Position numbers and translations under genes: made by a program. Positions 1 through 11,325 of a stretch of 64,000 nucleotides of DNA are shown here, in pieces. Below the pieces are notes generated by a model. That model was not told the origin of the DNA. It was given only the letters and a program-made list of their open reading frames with translations, and ran no database searches. Source of the DNA: Schizochytrium sp. CCTCC M209059 (lineage: Eukaryota > Sar > Bigyra > Thraustochytrida > Thraustochytriidae); assembly GCA_000818945.1 (NCBI GenBank), contig KN805379.1:331235-395234 (forward strand). The letters run 5' to 3'. Within the stretch, counting starts at the first letter, position 1. The number at the start of each line of letters is the position of its first letter.

Positions 1-3
1 GGG

Positions 4-30
<27 letters not shown>
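1..30. repeat. Homopolymer G run at window start
   Basis: Thirty consecutive G residues open the window, directly joined to ordinary sequence. This looks like a contig end or a sequencing/assembly artefact rather than a telomere, since no TTAGGG-type unit is seen. Confidence 0.8.
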
Positions 31-35
<5 letters not shown>

Positions 36-272
36 ATCAAGGGTTTGAACGCTCCGTTGTTTTGCCAATGTATTTATACAGAGCAAGATTTTCAGCCGTG
101 GCTATGGTGGCTGGTCGCGTGCAGCGCGGCCGCAAGGATGCTGAATGGGACAGTGTCCGTGACGAGCCCGCTATGTAAAATCGAAAACTTCATGAGCCAG
201 ATTCATTTGTATGGCACGAATGAAAGCATGAATGCTGGTGGTTGGGGAGGGGGAGGGGAGGGGTCCAGGTCG

Positions 273-1244
273 CGTGCCGCGCGGCCGCAGGGATACCAGA
301 GTCCGTGACGAGGGCCTGGACGAATAAGCATAGGAACCCTGAGCTTGATCGGTGTTCCAAATGTGCGGGAGTTACGCGACGCTTCTCTCTTGCGCTTCCT
401 TGGCTTTCGCTACGTCCTCGGGGAACCAACGCGGCGACCGGGGATGCCGGTTGGCACTGCCGGATGTCGGTGCTCGCTCGCAACTTTCAAGAATCAAGCT
501 CGCCTGCGCCACAGGCTGGACTCTAAAACAAGAGAGCAACCAGCTCGTTCTCTTGGGATTGGTTGCTTGGTTGCTTGGTGGGTTGGTAGGCTGCTTCGTT
601 GAAGCGGTTCAAAGAGACGTCTGCCTGACTGGTACAGCAAGGCCCTGCCAGCGGGGGCGGCAAGCACCGGTCGTGGAGAATAGCGTGCTTTTGTGCACTG
701 TGCTGTGGGTGGAGATCGGGGCGCCATATTGATTCGCGGGTAGATAAGGGCAGGCGACCAGCTCGATCTGTGGGGAGATCCGCGACCCGCTGTGGGCGAC
801 GTGCTGGGCGACCTCCGCGACGCACGGGCGGCGCGTGCCGAGTACGGCCCGGCTGGCCTCGGCCACCTCGCCACGGAGGGCGAGGCCCGACCACCGACCG
901 ACCGACCGACCGACGGACGACGCGCGTCCTTCTGCCTCGGCCTGCAGTCGGTCGATTGGTCGAGCGAGCGAGCGAGCAAGCAACTTGAAGCAAGCAACGC
1001 GAGGAAAATTTGCTTACTTGCATGCAGCAGAGGTGGCTCTGTTCAAGGCTGGCCACTGGCGAGAATGTCCCGCGCTGGTTCTTTCTCAACAGAGCCAGCC
1101 AGACCTATTCCTCGACCTGCAATCATCGAGAGAAAACTCCGCTCCGCTCCTTATCCTGCCTCGATTGTCATTTATCTGTCATGTGGGCCCCGCCAAGCCA
1201 ACCCAAGCCAGACCAACCCATGGCCAGGTATCAATCATTTTGCT
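273..1244. repeat. Copy 1 of a 972-bp direct duplication
   Basis: This block recurs at 1651-2622 with a constant offset of 1,378 bases. All translations across the two copies are identical, so the copies appear base-for-base the same. It holds no recognisable gene. It contains short CCGA and GAGC runs near 890-980. A shorter related GC-rich motif lies just upstream near 113-137 and again near 1607-1632. It could be a very recent segmental duplication or an assembly duplication close to a contig end. Confidence 0.93.
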
Positions 1245-1650
1245 CCATTTTCTGGCGCGCGTCCCTTTCAACGCAGCGAACGATTCGTCCTGCGCGAAGG
1301 CAAGGGTTTCCGAATCTTCGGGAAAATGAGCATGCGCGCAAAGTAGTAGCTTGGCCGCGATGCATTAAATCCTACCTCCTTGAAGGGGAATCGTACGAGC
1401 GACAAAGCGCTTACGATAGTCACTAAAATAAAATAAAATAAAAATTCCCTCGTCTCCTTGTGTCCTCCTCTTTTTTATTTTTCACGGAACGTGTAAGGCC
1501 AAGCAAATTTGGGCGTGCGCCCTATTCTGGTCGGCCCTAGCGTTATCAGCCTCCCTTAAAAAGAAAGCTTGCGACCAAAGCGTTCATTTCGACGTCTCGT
1601 ACACGGGTCGCGTGCAGCTCGGCCACAAGGAGTTCCGGGGGCCGCGAGGG

Positions 1651-2622
1651 CGTGCCGCGCGGCCGCAGGGATACCAGAGTCCGTGACGAGGGCCTGGACG
1701 AATAAGCATAGGAACCCTGAGCTTGATCGGTGTTCCAAATGTGCGGGAGTTACGCGACGCTTCTCTCTTGCGCTTCCTTGGCTTTCGCTACGTCCTCGGG
1801 GAACCAACGCGGCGACCGGGGATGCCGGTTGGCACTGCCGGATGTCGGTGCTCGCTCGCAACTTTCAAGAATCAAGCTCGCCTGCGCCACAGGCTGGACT
1901 CTAAAACAAGAGAGCAACCAGCTCGTTCTCTTGGGATTGGTTGCTTGGTTGCTTGGTGGGTTGGTAGGCTGCTTCGTTGAAGCGGTTCAAAGAGACGTCT
2001 GCCTGACTGGTACAGCAAGGCCCTGCCAGCGGGGGCGGCAAGCACCGGTCGTGGAGAATAGCGTGCTTTTGTGCACTGTGCTGTGGGTGGAGATCGGGGC
2101 GCCATATTGATTCGCGGGTAGATAAGGGCAGGCGACCAGCTCGATCTGTGGGGAGATCCGCGACCCGCTGTGGGCGACGTGCTGGGCGACCTCCGCGACG
2201 CACGGGCGGCGCGTGCCGAGTACGGCCCGGCTGGCCTCGGCCACCTCGCCACGGAGGGCGAGGCCCGACCACCGACCGACCGACCGACCGACGGACGACG
2301 CGCGTCCTTCTGCCTCGGCCTGCAGTCGGTCGATTGGTCGAGCGAGCGAGCGAGCAAGCAACTTGAAGCAAGCAACGCGAGGAAAATTTGCTTACTTGCA
2401 TGCAGCAGAGGTGGCTCTGTTCAAGGCTGGCCACTGGCGAGAATGTCCCGCGCTGGTTCTTTCTCAACAGAGCCAGCCAGACCTATTCCTCGACCTGCAA
2501 TCATCGAGAGAAAACTCCGCTCCGCTCCTTATCCTGCCTCGATTGTCATTTATCTGTCATGTGGGCCCCGCCAAGCCAACCCAAGCCAGACCAACCCATG
2601 GCCAGGTATCAATCATTTTGCT
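1651..2622. repeat. Copy 2 of the 972-bp direct duplication
   Basis: Second copy of 273-1244, separated from it by 406 unshared bases (1245-1650). Similarity stops sharply after the shared tgct at 1241-1244 and 2619-2622. No coding potential is supported in either copy; the frames open through it have no recognisable protein features. Confidence 0.93.
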
Positions 2623-4792
2623 GCTCGCTCGGCCTCTGGCCGCTGCGTCCGCGAGCTGCTCCCTCTCGTGACTGACTCGCGACGCGGCCCCAGCCGGCCG
2701 GCCGGCCAGCCGCGCGCGGAAGCAAAGTCGTCGTTGCCGTGGCCGCCACCGATCACGGACCAGAAATCAGCAAGCAAGCAAGCAAGCAAGCAAGCAAACA
2801 AGTCAGGCGGCCCTGCAAAGGTCCATCCAGACACTGTCTGGCGAAGCGGTCCTCGAAGCCTGGCCTGGCCTGGCTGGCGGAGCAGCGGCATCTAGCTGGC
2901 TGGCTGGCTGGCTGGTTGGTTGGCTGTCTGGCTGCTTGGCCCTGGCTAGGGCTGTCGCTGTAACGCTGGAGATGCCGGAAGCCGGGAGAACGATCGATCG
3001 CAGGAAGGGTGTCAGTGCAAGCTTTCGTTCGGGCCGGGGCGGCTAGCCTTTCCGTGCGTCGTTTGCGGTATACTCGTTCGCGCTTCACAGGCAGAACGAA
3101 GCAGACCGAGCCAGCTTTTATTATGCTCGCGATCAGTCACCAGTGCAGCGAGCGAGCGGGCTGGGCTTGGCGAACGGTGAATGGCTTGCAAGCACTCCAT
3201 TTGGCTGGGGAGGGTCACCGAGTGGCCGCGACGGACAAATTCACCTCCCAATCTACCATCGGCAGATGACCTATCGAGACCAACAACCAACTAGGCTACT
3301 AAACTGCCACCGCTGGGATCTCCTAGCTTGCGAATTTTCTTTGAAGGCGGCACCGTTGAAGCTCTTCTTTGCGGCTGCGGCCACCAGGACTATCACGGCG
3401 ACCACCACGGCCACCAGGGGACCGTCACGGCCACCGCCTCGACCGCATGGAAAAAATGAATAGATGAATCAATGAATGGGTGGTCTTGCTTGGACTAATT
3501 TGTCCTTGTCATGTCCGTCTTCTCTCGCTTCATCGTGTGCTCTTGCTTGCGTTTACGAGAAATAAAAATGAAGAAGAACTGACATAAGGAGCAGCGGCGG
3601 CCGTCGTCTGGCTGGCTGGCTAGCTAGCTGGCTTGCTGGTGAAGCTCGGATGCTTGGCTGCTGACTGGGTCGGCTTGCTGACTGATGCAGCGCGAGCGAG
3701 ACTTTACAATCTCGGTCTCGTGCGTCAGTCGCTATCAAGCGGGCCGTCGACCACAGGCGACGGAGAAGCCGGGATGATGAATGGTCGGCAGCCTCCCCCG
3801 CAGAACATCCCTGACCTCCCACACCCAAACCACACCATTTGAAAACCGTGATTGGCGTTGGGTTGCGACGCTTGAGAAGGGCCTCTTCTTCAAGTTATTC
3901 TGCGGCAAAGGAGTTTCTAGGCACGGCGGTAGCTGCGAACGGCTCTCTCGGGTTCGCCGTCCCCTTGCGGTCTTGCTGCTGCCCCGTTTTTCCTCCTTTT
4001 CCCCGGGCGAGTGCCCTCATTCCCTTGAAGCTTCAAAGCTTGCTACAATGCCCGTATAAACAATTTTCGACTTTTTTTTTGTCTTTTTGCAATCATAGGC
4101 GGGGAATGAATGCAGTGGTACGCGGAGCGAGGCATCTTCGACACAGTGCGCTCGTGACCTCGCTCTTCGTGGCGCTTCTCCTGTGCGCCGTCGTGGCTTC
4201 GCGCCGCCTCGTGATCCATGTGTCTTTTTGCGTCTTTTTGCGTTGCGTTGCGTCGAGCTACGAAGTCTTTTTGCAAAATAGCTTGCTCGTTTCTTTCTTC
4301 TCCCGGATGCCTCGTGTTTCATTCCTCCTTATCCCGTTTGTCTTCTACCACTGCAGGCGTTTGGCGGTGCACCGTGCACGGGCGCATGCTAGTGAGCCTC
4401 CCTTGCACCTCCTGGACCCCATTTTTCAGTTTCTTTTGCACATCCTGGGCAAGGCTTCACCGCGCGCCTTGCTTCTCACCGCGCCGAGGCGGAGCGTGCG
4501 TGCGTGCGTGCATCCGTGCATCCGTGCGTCTGCGTCTAGCCGTCTGCGTCCAGCCGTCTGCGTCCAGCTGTCTGCGTCCAGCCGTCTGCATCTGCGTCTG
4601 GTGGCGGAACTGCGCGGTGCAATGGGTATGTGGAATCGATTTCGGCGCCAGCCTCTTCGCTTCGCCAACCAAGTGCCAGCGCCAGCGCCTCGCTAAAGCT
4701 ACCAAGGGCCAGCCAGCCAATCAAGGGCCAATCAAGGGCCAGTCAAGGCGCAGCACGTGCCGGCAGCACGCCACATATTTATTTGTCCGTCC

Positions 4793-4832
<40 letters not shown>

Positions 4833-6853
4833 GGCACGTAAAAGGCAGGTCTTTCACGCAGTGGTGGTCGGTGGGGTGGGGGAAATGTTTGGTTGATGTT
4901 GGTAAGTCGATTTCTACTTCAGCCATCGGGGCTACGCGAGTGAGTATGAATGAATGAAGGAATGAAATAAATCCCCGTTTTTCCGTCGACGGACACGACA
5001 GGAGCGGCGATCGCTGGGCGGATCATTTGCGTGCGGCCGGGGAATCGCGCTCGATCAAACTGGCGCGATGCGGCCGATTGGGCAATGTGCACTACTGCAC
5101 ACTGAGTGCCACGCTAGCCCGCAAGAGTCGGCTGCCGAGAATGGTCTCCATCGAGAGGCGGTGGCGGCGCGGAACTTGCTGGTTGCATTGGCTGGGTGGG
5201 TGGCTGGTAGCTGTGGTTTACGTTGCTTTACGCCACCGCGCGTGCACGGCGGGACTGGGATACTTTACCCTAGAAAAAACCGGATAATGGCGGTGCGAAT
5301 GCCTGGCCCGTGCAACCCAGACGCGACGCGTTGCGACGCGACGCAATGCGATGGGACGCACTCCGCCTTGGCTGGTCTTGGGCTCCTTTCAAATTGCGCT
5401 CACGCCAGGCCTAGCTCGGCTGGTCCGCGTCGCGGTGGTGCTCTGCTAGGGAGGATTTGTGGAGCGACATTCTTCATGCACTATCGAATGAATTCGTCAG
5501 CAAGGCAAGCTGAGGCGCTCCCCAGCTTGATCTCGCTTGCTTGCTTTGCTTGCTTGCTTACTTGCTTGCCCCATGACCGACGCGCAGTGACTGGCCCTCG
5601 CGTGAACCCCTCGCTTCCGTCAAGCACTTCTTCAGTGCCGGTGCGAGCCGCGGCCGCGTTGCCTGGGAGTCCTCTCTCGTGCGACACGGTGACCACGCCG
5701 TGCCCTGCCGTGCCCTGTAGTGCCCTGTAGTGCCCTGCCGTGACATGCGGTCCCGCGCCACTCCACGCCTTGCCGCGCCCGACGAAACGAACAACGACCG
5801 ACCGACCGAATGACCGACGAACGCGGGTGCGTCGCAGGCACCTCGCGCCGCGCCGCGCCGCGTGCGCCGCCGCCGCGTGCCGTGCTTGCGTGCGTGCGTG
5901 CGCGTCCAGGCCCAGCCTCCCAGCCTCATCTTTCGATGCTTGCTATGCTTTTTTTCTTTCTTTCTTTCTTTCTTTCTGGCTTTCTGTTTCTGCACGTACT
6001 TGCTCTTCCCCGCCGCCACGCCACTGTGGTCCTGCGCCGCTGCTTCAGGCACCGCCGCTGTGGGCTCGTCGCCGCGCAACTGTGGGGACAATGAAGTAAG
6101 GTCCAGCGCCGACGGCGCGCACCTGGAAGCTGCGCCGCGTGTATAGACAGACGTGCGACCACAGCCCGCGAGCGGGCGCGACAAGCCGGCCAGGCAAGCC
6201 AAGCACGCAACCAGAGCCAGGGCCAGCGCCTCCAGCCCGGCCTCCCGGCATGGCCCCTGCGGCCGGTGCCTGGCTGCGCGGCCGGCCGCCCATCGACGGG
6301 TCCTCGCGGGCCAGCCGCGGCTGCCAGCGGCCCACGGAAGCGAGAAGATACAGCGCGAGCAACGGCCGATCGATCGATCGATCGACTGACGGCCGCGACT
6401 CGCATAGAACTGGCGACGGACGACTCACTTGCACGCTCCCCCCTCCGTGCCAACCAGAGAGAGCCCCCCAGCGACGAGAGCAGGCGCCGTTCCTCTTTCC
6501 CTCTTGCTTCTTCCCTCTGGGCTAGACTTGGGCCCTCTCTCCCAGGCGGACGGCCGCTCACTGCCGGCACGCGGCGGCGGCGGCGACAGCGGCGGCAACT
6601 CCAGCCAGCGGCAGCCGGCAGCAAACTTGAAACTAGCTTGAACGCACGCCCGCCTTCAGGACACGGGGCCGGGAGCAGGGAACTTTAGCACGAGCAAAGT
6701 AGTAGTTCGAGCAGCAAAAGCAGGCAAGCAAGCGAAGCAAAGCGAAGCAAAGCAAACCAAAGCAAACCAAAGCAAGCAGGCAGCGAGGCGGAGAGCCGAG
6801 TCCAGGGCTTCTCGCGAGTCCTGGGGACAAACACAAACAAAAAGAGAAAAACT
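2623..6853. other. Gene-free, repeat-rich region upstream of GFAT
   Basis: No convincing gene is seen. The stretch holds AGCA repeats (2769-2802), GGCT repeats (2894-2938), a degenerate 15-base unit containing GTCTGCGTCCAG (about 4528-4600), TCTG repeats (4785-4833), CTTT repeats (about 5949-5978) and GATC repeats (about 6368-6386). The last few hundred bases, ending in a purine-rich tract with AAAGC repeats at 6735-6775, should contain the GFAT promoter and 5' UTR. Open frames here are compositionally biased (Arg/Ala/Ser/Pro) and look spurious. Confidence 0.6.
4785..4833. repeat. TCTG tetranucleotide microsatellite
   Basis: About a dozen GTCT/GTCC units in a row, the longest uninterrupted tetramer array in the left gene-free region. 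Confidence 0.9.
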
Positions 6854-8917
6854 ATGTGCGGCATTATCGCCTCGCTCATGGCCGGCGACCAGACGGTCGC
6901 CGTGGCCCTTGAGGGACTTCGCCGCATGGAATACCGAGGCTACGACTCAGCTGGCGTCGCATGCATCCCGAATCTCGAAAGGACTCTCGAGGTAGAAAAG
7001 AAAAAGGGCAAGGTCATCAACCTCTCCAGCGCCGTGGCTGGTCGCCCCTCCTTCAAGGACGCCAGCGTCGCCGTCGCACACACCCGCTGGGCCACCCATG
7101 GCCCGCCCACCGACCGTAACTCGCACCCGCATTGCTCAAACGACAACAGGATCGCCATCGTTCACAATGGCATCATTGAGAACTACCAGCAGCTCAAGGA
7201 AGAACTCCAGTCCGTCGGTTACGACTTTGTCAGCGACACCGACAGCGAAATCCTCGCCGTCCTCATTCGCCACCAGCAGCTCCAGGATCCCGAGCTCCCG
7301 CTCGAAGCGGCCGTCAGCCTTGCTCTCGCCGAGTGCAACGGCGCCTGGGCCGTCTGCGTCATCGATGAGGCCAACCCGGACATTCTCGTCGGCGCGCGCA
7401 AGGGATCCCCCCTCATCCTCGGCCGCAGCCGCGATGGCCTCTTGCTTGCCTCCGATGCCACCGCTGTGGCCGGCATCGCCGACGAGGTCATCTACCTTGA
7501 GGAAGACGACGTCGTAACCTGCACGCGCGAGCCCATCTCCGGCGTATACTCGTACTCGATTGGTTCCATGGCCGACCACCACTTCTCCGACTACAGCTCT
7601 GACAGCTGCGAGTCCATCTCTTCAGGTACATCGAGCGAGTCGAAGCCGTCCCTCGAGTCTGTCACCTCGGAGGGCATGCTCGGCAACCGCCCCATCGCCG
7701 CCCGCGCGCGCTCCATGAAGAAACTCTTTCGCCGCTCCACATCGACTCCCCGCGTCGAGCGCAGCCCTGTCCAGCTCAACATGAAGGTTGAGACCATCCA
7801 GAAGAACGGATACAAGCACTTCATGCTCAAAGAAATCATGGAGCAGCCCAAGGTTCTTCGCGAGTGCCTCCGTTCGCGCATCAACGAGCAGACCGGCTTT
7901 CTTCAGCTCCCCTCCCTCGACAATGTCATGGACCGCATCCTCGCTGCCCGTCGCATCATCATTTGCGCCTGCGGCACCAGCTGGCACTCTGGCCTTGTCG
8001 GCGAGTACCTCATCGAGGGCCTCGGCCGCATTCCTGTCGAAGTCGAGTACGCGTCCGAATTTCGCTACCGCTCCCCTCTTCTCTTCAAGGACGATGTCGT
8101 CATTGTCACGTCCCAGTCCGGTGAGACCGCCGACACCCTCGAGGCTATTCGCATTGCCAACAAGGCGGGCGCGCTTACTCTTGGCATTGTGAACGTGGTT
8201 GGTTCCTCCATCGCTCGCGAGACCAGCGCCGTCGTCTACCTTCAGGTTGGGCCCGAGATTGGCGTTGCCAGCACCAAGGCTTTCACCGGCCAGGTCCTGG
8301 TTCTCACCATGCTAGCCGTCATTCTGGGCCATCGCAACGGCAACATCACCGATGCGGAGGCTCTCGACTACGCGCGCCAGGTCCAGGAGATCCCCGACAA
8401 GGTCGCAGAGATTCTCACTCCTGAAAACCTCGCTTCCCTCAAGCGCCTTTCCGCATCTCTCCGCTACGCCAAGAACTTTCTCTACCTTGGTCGCGGCTTT
8501 AACTTTCCCGTTGCTCTCGAGTCTGCGCTCAAGCTCAAGGAAGTCAGCTACGTTCACGCCGAGGGCTACCCGGCCGCCGAGATGAAACACGGTCCCATTT
8601 CCCTTATTGACCAACAGATGCCTGTCTGCGTCATCGCACCAAAACGCCATCACGAGGGTAACTACGAAAAGGTCCGCTCCAACATTCAAGAGGTTGTCGC
8701 TCGCTCCGGTAACGTTATTGCCATTACAGATGAGGATGGCCGTGCCGACCTTGCGACGCTCGCAGAACACGTCATGGTTGTTCCCTCCACCGCCGAGTGG
8801 CTCTCCCCGCTGGTGTCCTGCATCCCGCTACAGCTCCTTTCATACTGGATCGCCGACTACCGTGGCTGCGAGATCGATTCACCGCGCAACTTGGCCAAGA
8901 GCGTCACTGTCGAGTAA
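6854..8917 (+). CDS. GFAT: Glutamine--fructose-6-phosphate aminotransferase (isomerizing)
   Basis: The enzyme makes glucosamine-6-phosphate from fructose-6-phosphate and glutamine, the entry step to UDP-GlcNAc. The 687-residue protein starts MCGI, so Cys2 becomes the N-terminal glutaminase nucleophile; the glutaminase domain covers about residues 2-225. A Ser-rich linker (about 239-275) and a basic Arg/Ser stretch (about 280-300, RRSTS at 293-297) separate it from two SIS isomerase domains. Visible there are CGTS (373-376), SQSGE (from 420), the sugar-ring-opening His in MKHGP (His579) and the invariant C-terminal KSVTVE with Lys682. The length is normal for the eukaryotic enzyme and there is no intron. 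The start is fixed because the nucleophile must follow Met1. Phosphorylation of the linker by an AGC- or AMPK-type kinase is plausible, as in animals, but is inference. Confidence 0.97.
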   Translation: MCGIIASLMAGDQTVAVALEGLRRMEYRGYDSAGVACIPNLERTLEVEKKKGKVINLSSAVAGRPSFKDASVAVAHTRWATHGPPTDRNSHPHCSNDNRIAIVHNGIIENYQQLKEELQSVGYDFVSDTDSEILAVLIRHQQLQDPELPLEAAVSLALAECNGAWAVCVIDEANPDILVGARKGSPLILGRSRDGLLLASDATAVAGIADEVIYLEEDDVVTCTREPISGVYSYSIGSMADHHFSDYSSDSCESISSGTSSESKPSLESVTSEGMLGNRPIAARARSMKKLFRRSTSTPRVERSPVQLNMKVETIQKNGYKHFMLKEIMEQPKVLRECLRSRINEQTGFLQLPSLDNVMDRILAARRIIICACGTSWHSGLVGEYLIEGLGRIPVEVEYASEFRYRSPLLFKDDVVIVTSQSGETADTLEAIRIANKAGALTLGIVNVVGSSIARETSAVVYLQVGPEIGVASTKAFTGQVLVLTMLAVILGHRNGNITDAEALDYARQVQEIPDKVAEILTPENLASLKRLSASLRYAKNFLYLGRGFNFPVALESALKLKEVSYVHAEGYPAAEMKHGPISLIDQQMPVCVIAPKRHHEGNYEKVRSNIQEVVARSGNVIAITDEDGRADLATLAEHVMVVPSTAEWLSPLVSCIPLQLLSYWIADYRGCEIDSPRNLAKSVTVE

Positions 8918-9891
8918 ACTCCTCGTTTTGCGCGCGATCCCGAGACAATATCTGTATCCCCTGTTCCCTGCTCAAGCCCTTTGTAGTTTTCCCCCTTCTT
9001 CATCCTCTGAATATGAATCTCTCCTTTTTTTTTCTCTTTTTTTTTTCTTTTTTCTGATCTACGTATACGTACTTATACTTGGATCTATCCTCCTCCTTGC
9101 ACCGCACTGCATGCACAAAAGGGATAAGGCGATCATCATGCGCAAAAGAGTCGACTGTGATCTCCGACGACGCCAGCACAATAAGAAGTTTTTTTGAGGG
9201 GGTGGGGGAATCGACAAAAACAACAAGCAAACAAACAAACAGAAATGATAAAAACAATGACGACATCGCGAACAAGGAGGCTTGATCTTCACCTTGTCGT
9301 GCGGTGCAGTCGACAATGAATCAAGAATCAAGGTTCCTCGCATGACTTCAAGCGTGCGGTTCTTCGCACCACTTCAAGCGCGAGCGTCCATGTATTTTCG
9401 GGTAGTAACACAAGAATTGCTCTCCTTCAAAAGCAACTACTCATTCAGTTCGCGACAAATGCAAAGGCGCCTCTCTTTTCGCACTTGCCAATTTTTTATG
9501 TGTTGTGTTGCGTTGTATTGGCCTAGTGTTGTGTTGTGTTGTTCACTTTGTTTTATTTTCTCAGCTCTGCACTCACATCAGCCAGTGTGGACTCAACGAA
9601 CAAAAGATACGAGAGTTTGTCGAACCGCTCTGGCTACTACTGCTGCTAGTGTGGCAGTCAGCAGCGAGCGTGCAAGCACTAAATACATGCGCTAGCCGCC
9701 ATCTGCCTGCCTGCCGCGAGCACGCAAGCGCGAGCGCACGCAAGCGCGCTCCTCGGTCCTGCTTTCCCCCCTTCCCGCTCACCCTGCGCGCCACGTCAGA
9801 GCACGCACGCCCGCACGCCCGTTATCCCCGTTGGCGCATCCGAAGCGCCGCGACGGCCGAGCAGCGAACCGAGGGTACGAGGCACGCAAGC
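8918..9891. other. Intergenic region between GFAT and the TBCC-clathrin light chain gene
   Basis: Contains the GFAT 3' flank with a T-rich tract (9026-9055) and, nearer the next gene, TGTGTTG-rich pyrimidine sequence (9495-9560) that may belong to the downstream promoter. The downstream reading frame stays open from 9505, but that extension has low-complexity Arg/Ala composition, so I treat it as 5' UTR. No separate gene is seen. Confidence 0.5.
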
Positions 9892-11325
9892 ATGGGCACG
9901 GTGACCACGCCAGACGGCAAGGAGTTTAGCGACCCGCGCGAATACAGGCGGTACCTGTTCGAGCACTATTACAGCTTTCGCAACCGGAGTGATGAGACGC
10001 TCACCAAGGTCCCCGGCGAGGTGAACGGCGAGGAGTTCCATCTCGATGGACTCACCGACTGTACGGTGACCATCCTCGACGTAACCAATCGCGTCGTCGT
10101 GTCAGACCTCACCAATTGCCACGTCTTTCTCGGCCCCTCCAAAGAGTCCGTCATGCTTCGCAAGTGCAAGGACTGCACCTTTACCGTGGCCTGCAAGGAT
10201 CTTCGTGTGAATTCCTGTAGCGAGTGCACCTTGCGCGCGTTTACACCAATGCCCGTGCAGCTCGACGACTCCCATCACATCAAGGTCGGCACTTTCAATG
10301 GCGCCTACTCGGGTCTCACCTCGCACTTCCAGGCTGCCGGACTCGACGCCTCCCAAGGCGCCGCCGTCAAGGTCAAGGACTTTAGCGAGCGTGACAAGGA
10401 GCTTCCCCAGCCGCACTTTCAGCAGCTTTCCGCATCAGATGAAGAGGCCCTCGGTCCGTGGGAGGTCCAAATCGAAAATGCGCAGGGCCCTCCGGAAAAC
10501 CCGCTCAAGCCAACGTGCGACCCGGCGCCCCCTCCCCCGTGCCCGTTTCCCGTCCCGGATCCCCACGCCACCTTTGAGGGCCCAGATGCTAGTAATGCTG
10601 CTGCCTCCGCTGCCTCTTCTGTCGGCGATGGCAGTGGCACCGCAGCCCCGTCAGAGGCGCAAGAATTGTCCCAATTCACGCCGGAAACCTTAGAAGACGA
10701 CCCGTTCGGTTCGTCTGATCGTGTCGAGAATACCGAACAGCCAGCAAACGCTGGCGAAGCCCCCGTCGATGACTTCTTCGCGCAGGAAGACCCGCAGCAA
10801 ATCCAGCAGCCAGAGGAGCAGGCACAGTATCAAGATTTCGGTGCCCAGCCCGATGCAGCGCAGGTCCCCGCCGAGGCTCCTTACGCCCCTATGGAGACAG
10901 CCGCATCCACCACCCAATCATCCGAGGCCGCTCCTGCGCCATCCTCGTCAGACTTCATGGCGGACTCTGACGAAACGGACGCTCGCGAAGCCTGGGAGGC
11001 TCAGTTTGCGGAGCGTATCAAGGCCAAGGATCAGGAGGCCGCAGAACTTCAAGCTCAAATGCAAGAAAAAGCCGATGAGGAGCTCGATGAGCTTTATGCT
11101 GAGCGCACCAACAAGAATGCCATTCGGTACACTTCAAACCGTGAAGCTGAGGGCGCTCTGCTCCAAGAAGCCGAAGACAGCGCCGTTTCAGACGAAGATG
11201 CGCCCAACTGGGCTCGCATTGCCTCGCTCATTGACATTAATGCAAAGGACAAGCCGGTCGAGCTGAACCTTGACCGCATGAAGAACCTCATCATCCAGCT
11301 CAAGAACACTACAAAGCAACAATAA
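9892..11325 (+). CDS. TBCC/RP2-like (C-CAP) domain fused to clathrin light chain
   Basis: The 477-residue protein has two recognisable parts. Residues about 25-150 form a C-CAP/cofactor C beta-helix-type repeat of the TBCC/RP2 kind, with recurring Cys/Thr strands such as DCTVTI, NCHVFLG and DCTFTVACKDLRV. A short RP2-like tail (PWEVQIEN) and an acidic, Pro/Ala/Gln-rich linker (about 200-355) follow. Residues about 355-477 are a clathrin light chain C-terminus: AREAWEAQF (from 364), a charged coiled coil for heavy-chain binding, then NWARIASLID and MKNLIIQLKN, matching the family's W-R-V/I-..-D and M+.-L-.LK ending. No separate light chain is seen here. The protein probably coats clathrin vesicles, with the TBCC part adding a possible ARL-type GTPase contact (inference). 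ATG 9892 is chosen because it opens the folded domain. One uninterrupted frame crosses both parts. Confidence 0.85.
   Translation: MGTVTTPDGKEFSDPREYRRYLFEHYYSFRNRSDETLTKVPGEVNGEEFHLDGLTDCTVTILDVTNRVVVSDLTNCHVFLGPSKESVMLRKCKDCTFTVACKDLRVNSCSECTLRAFTPMPVQLDDSHHIKVGTFNGAYSGLTSHFQAAGLDASQGAAVKVKDFSERDKELPQPHFQQLSASDEEALGPWEVQIENAQGPPENPLKPTCDPAPPPPCPFPVPDPHATFEGPDASNAAASAASSVGDGSGTAAPSEAQELSQFTPETLEDDPFGSSDRVENTEQPANAGEAPVDDFFAQEDPQQIQQPEEQAQYQDFGAQPDAAQVPAEAPYAPMETAASTTQSSEAAPAPSSSDFMADSDETDAREAWEAQFAERIKAKDQEAAELQAQMQEKADEELDELYAERTNKNAIRYTSNREAEGALLQEAEDSAVSDEDAPNWARIASLIDINAKDKPVELNLDRMKNLIIQLKNTTKQQ

Noticed and set aside
1..30. Telomere at the window start
   Set aside because: Pure G without any TTAGGG-like unit; better explained as an artefact.
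494..1089. Overlapping frames on both strands in the duplicated block (124-188 residues)
   Set aside because: Identical in both copies only because the DNA is duplicated; Arg/Ser/Ala/Pro-rich with no family features, and several frames overlap on both strands.
3839..4696. 285-residue open frame with hydrophobic stretches
   Set aside because: Composition follows pyrimidine-rich repeats; its first codon is not ATG and it has no recognisable domain.
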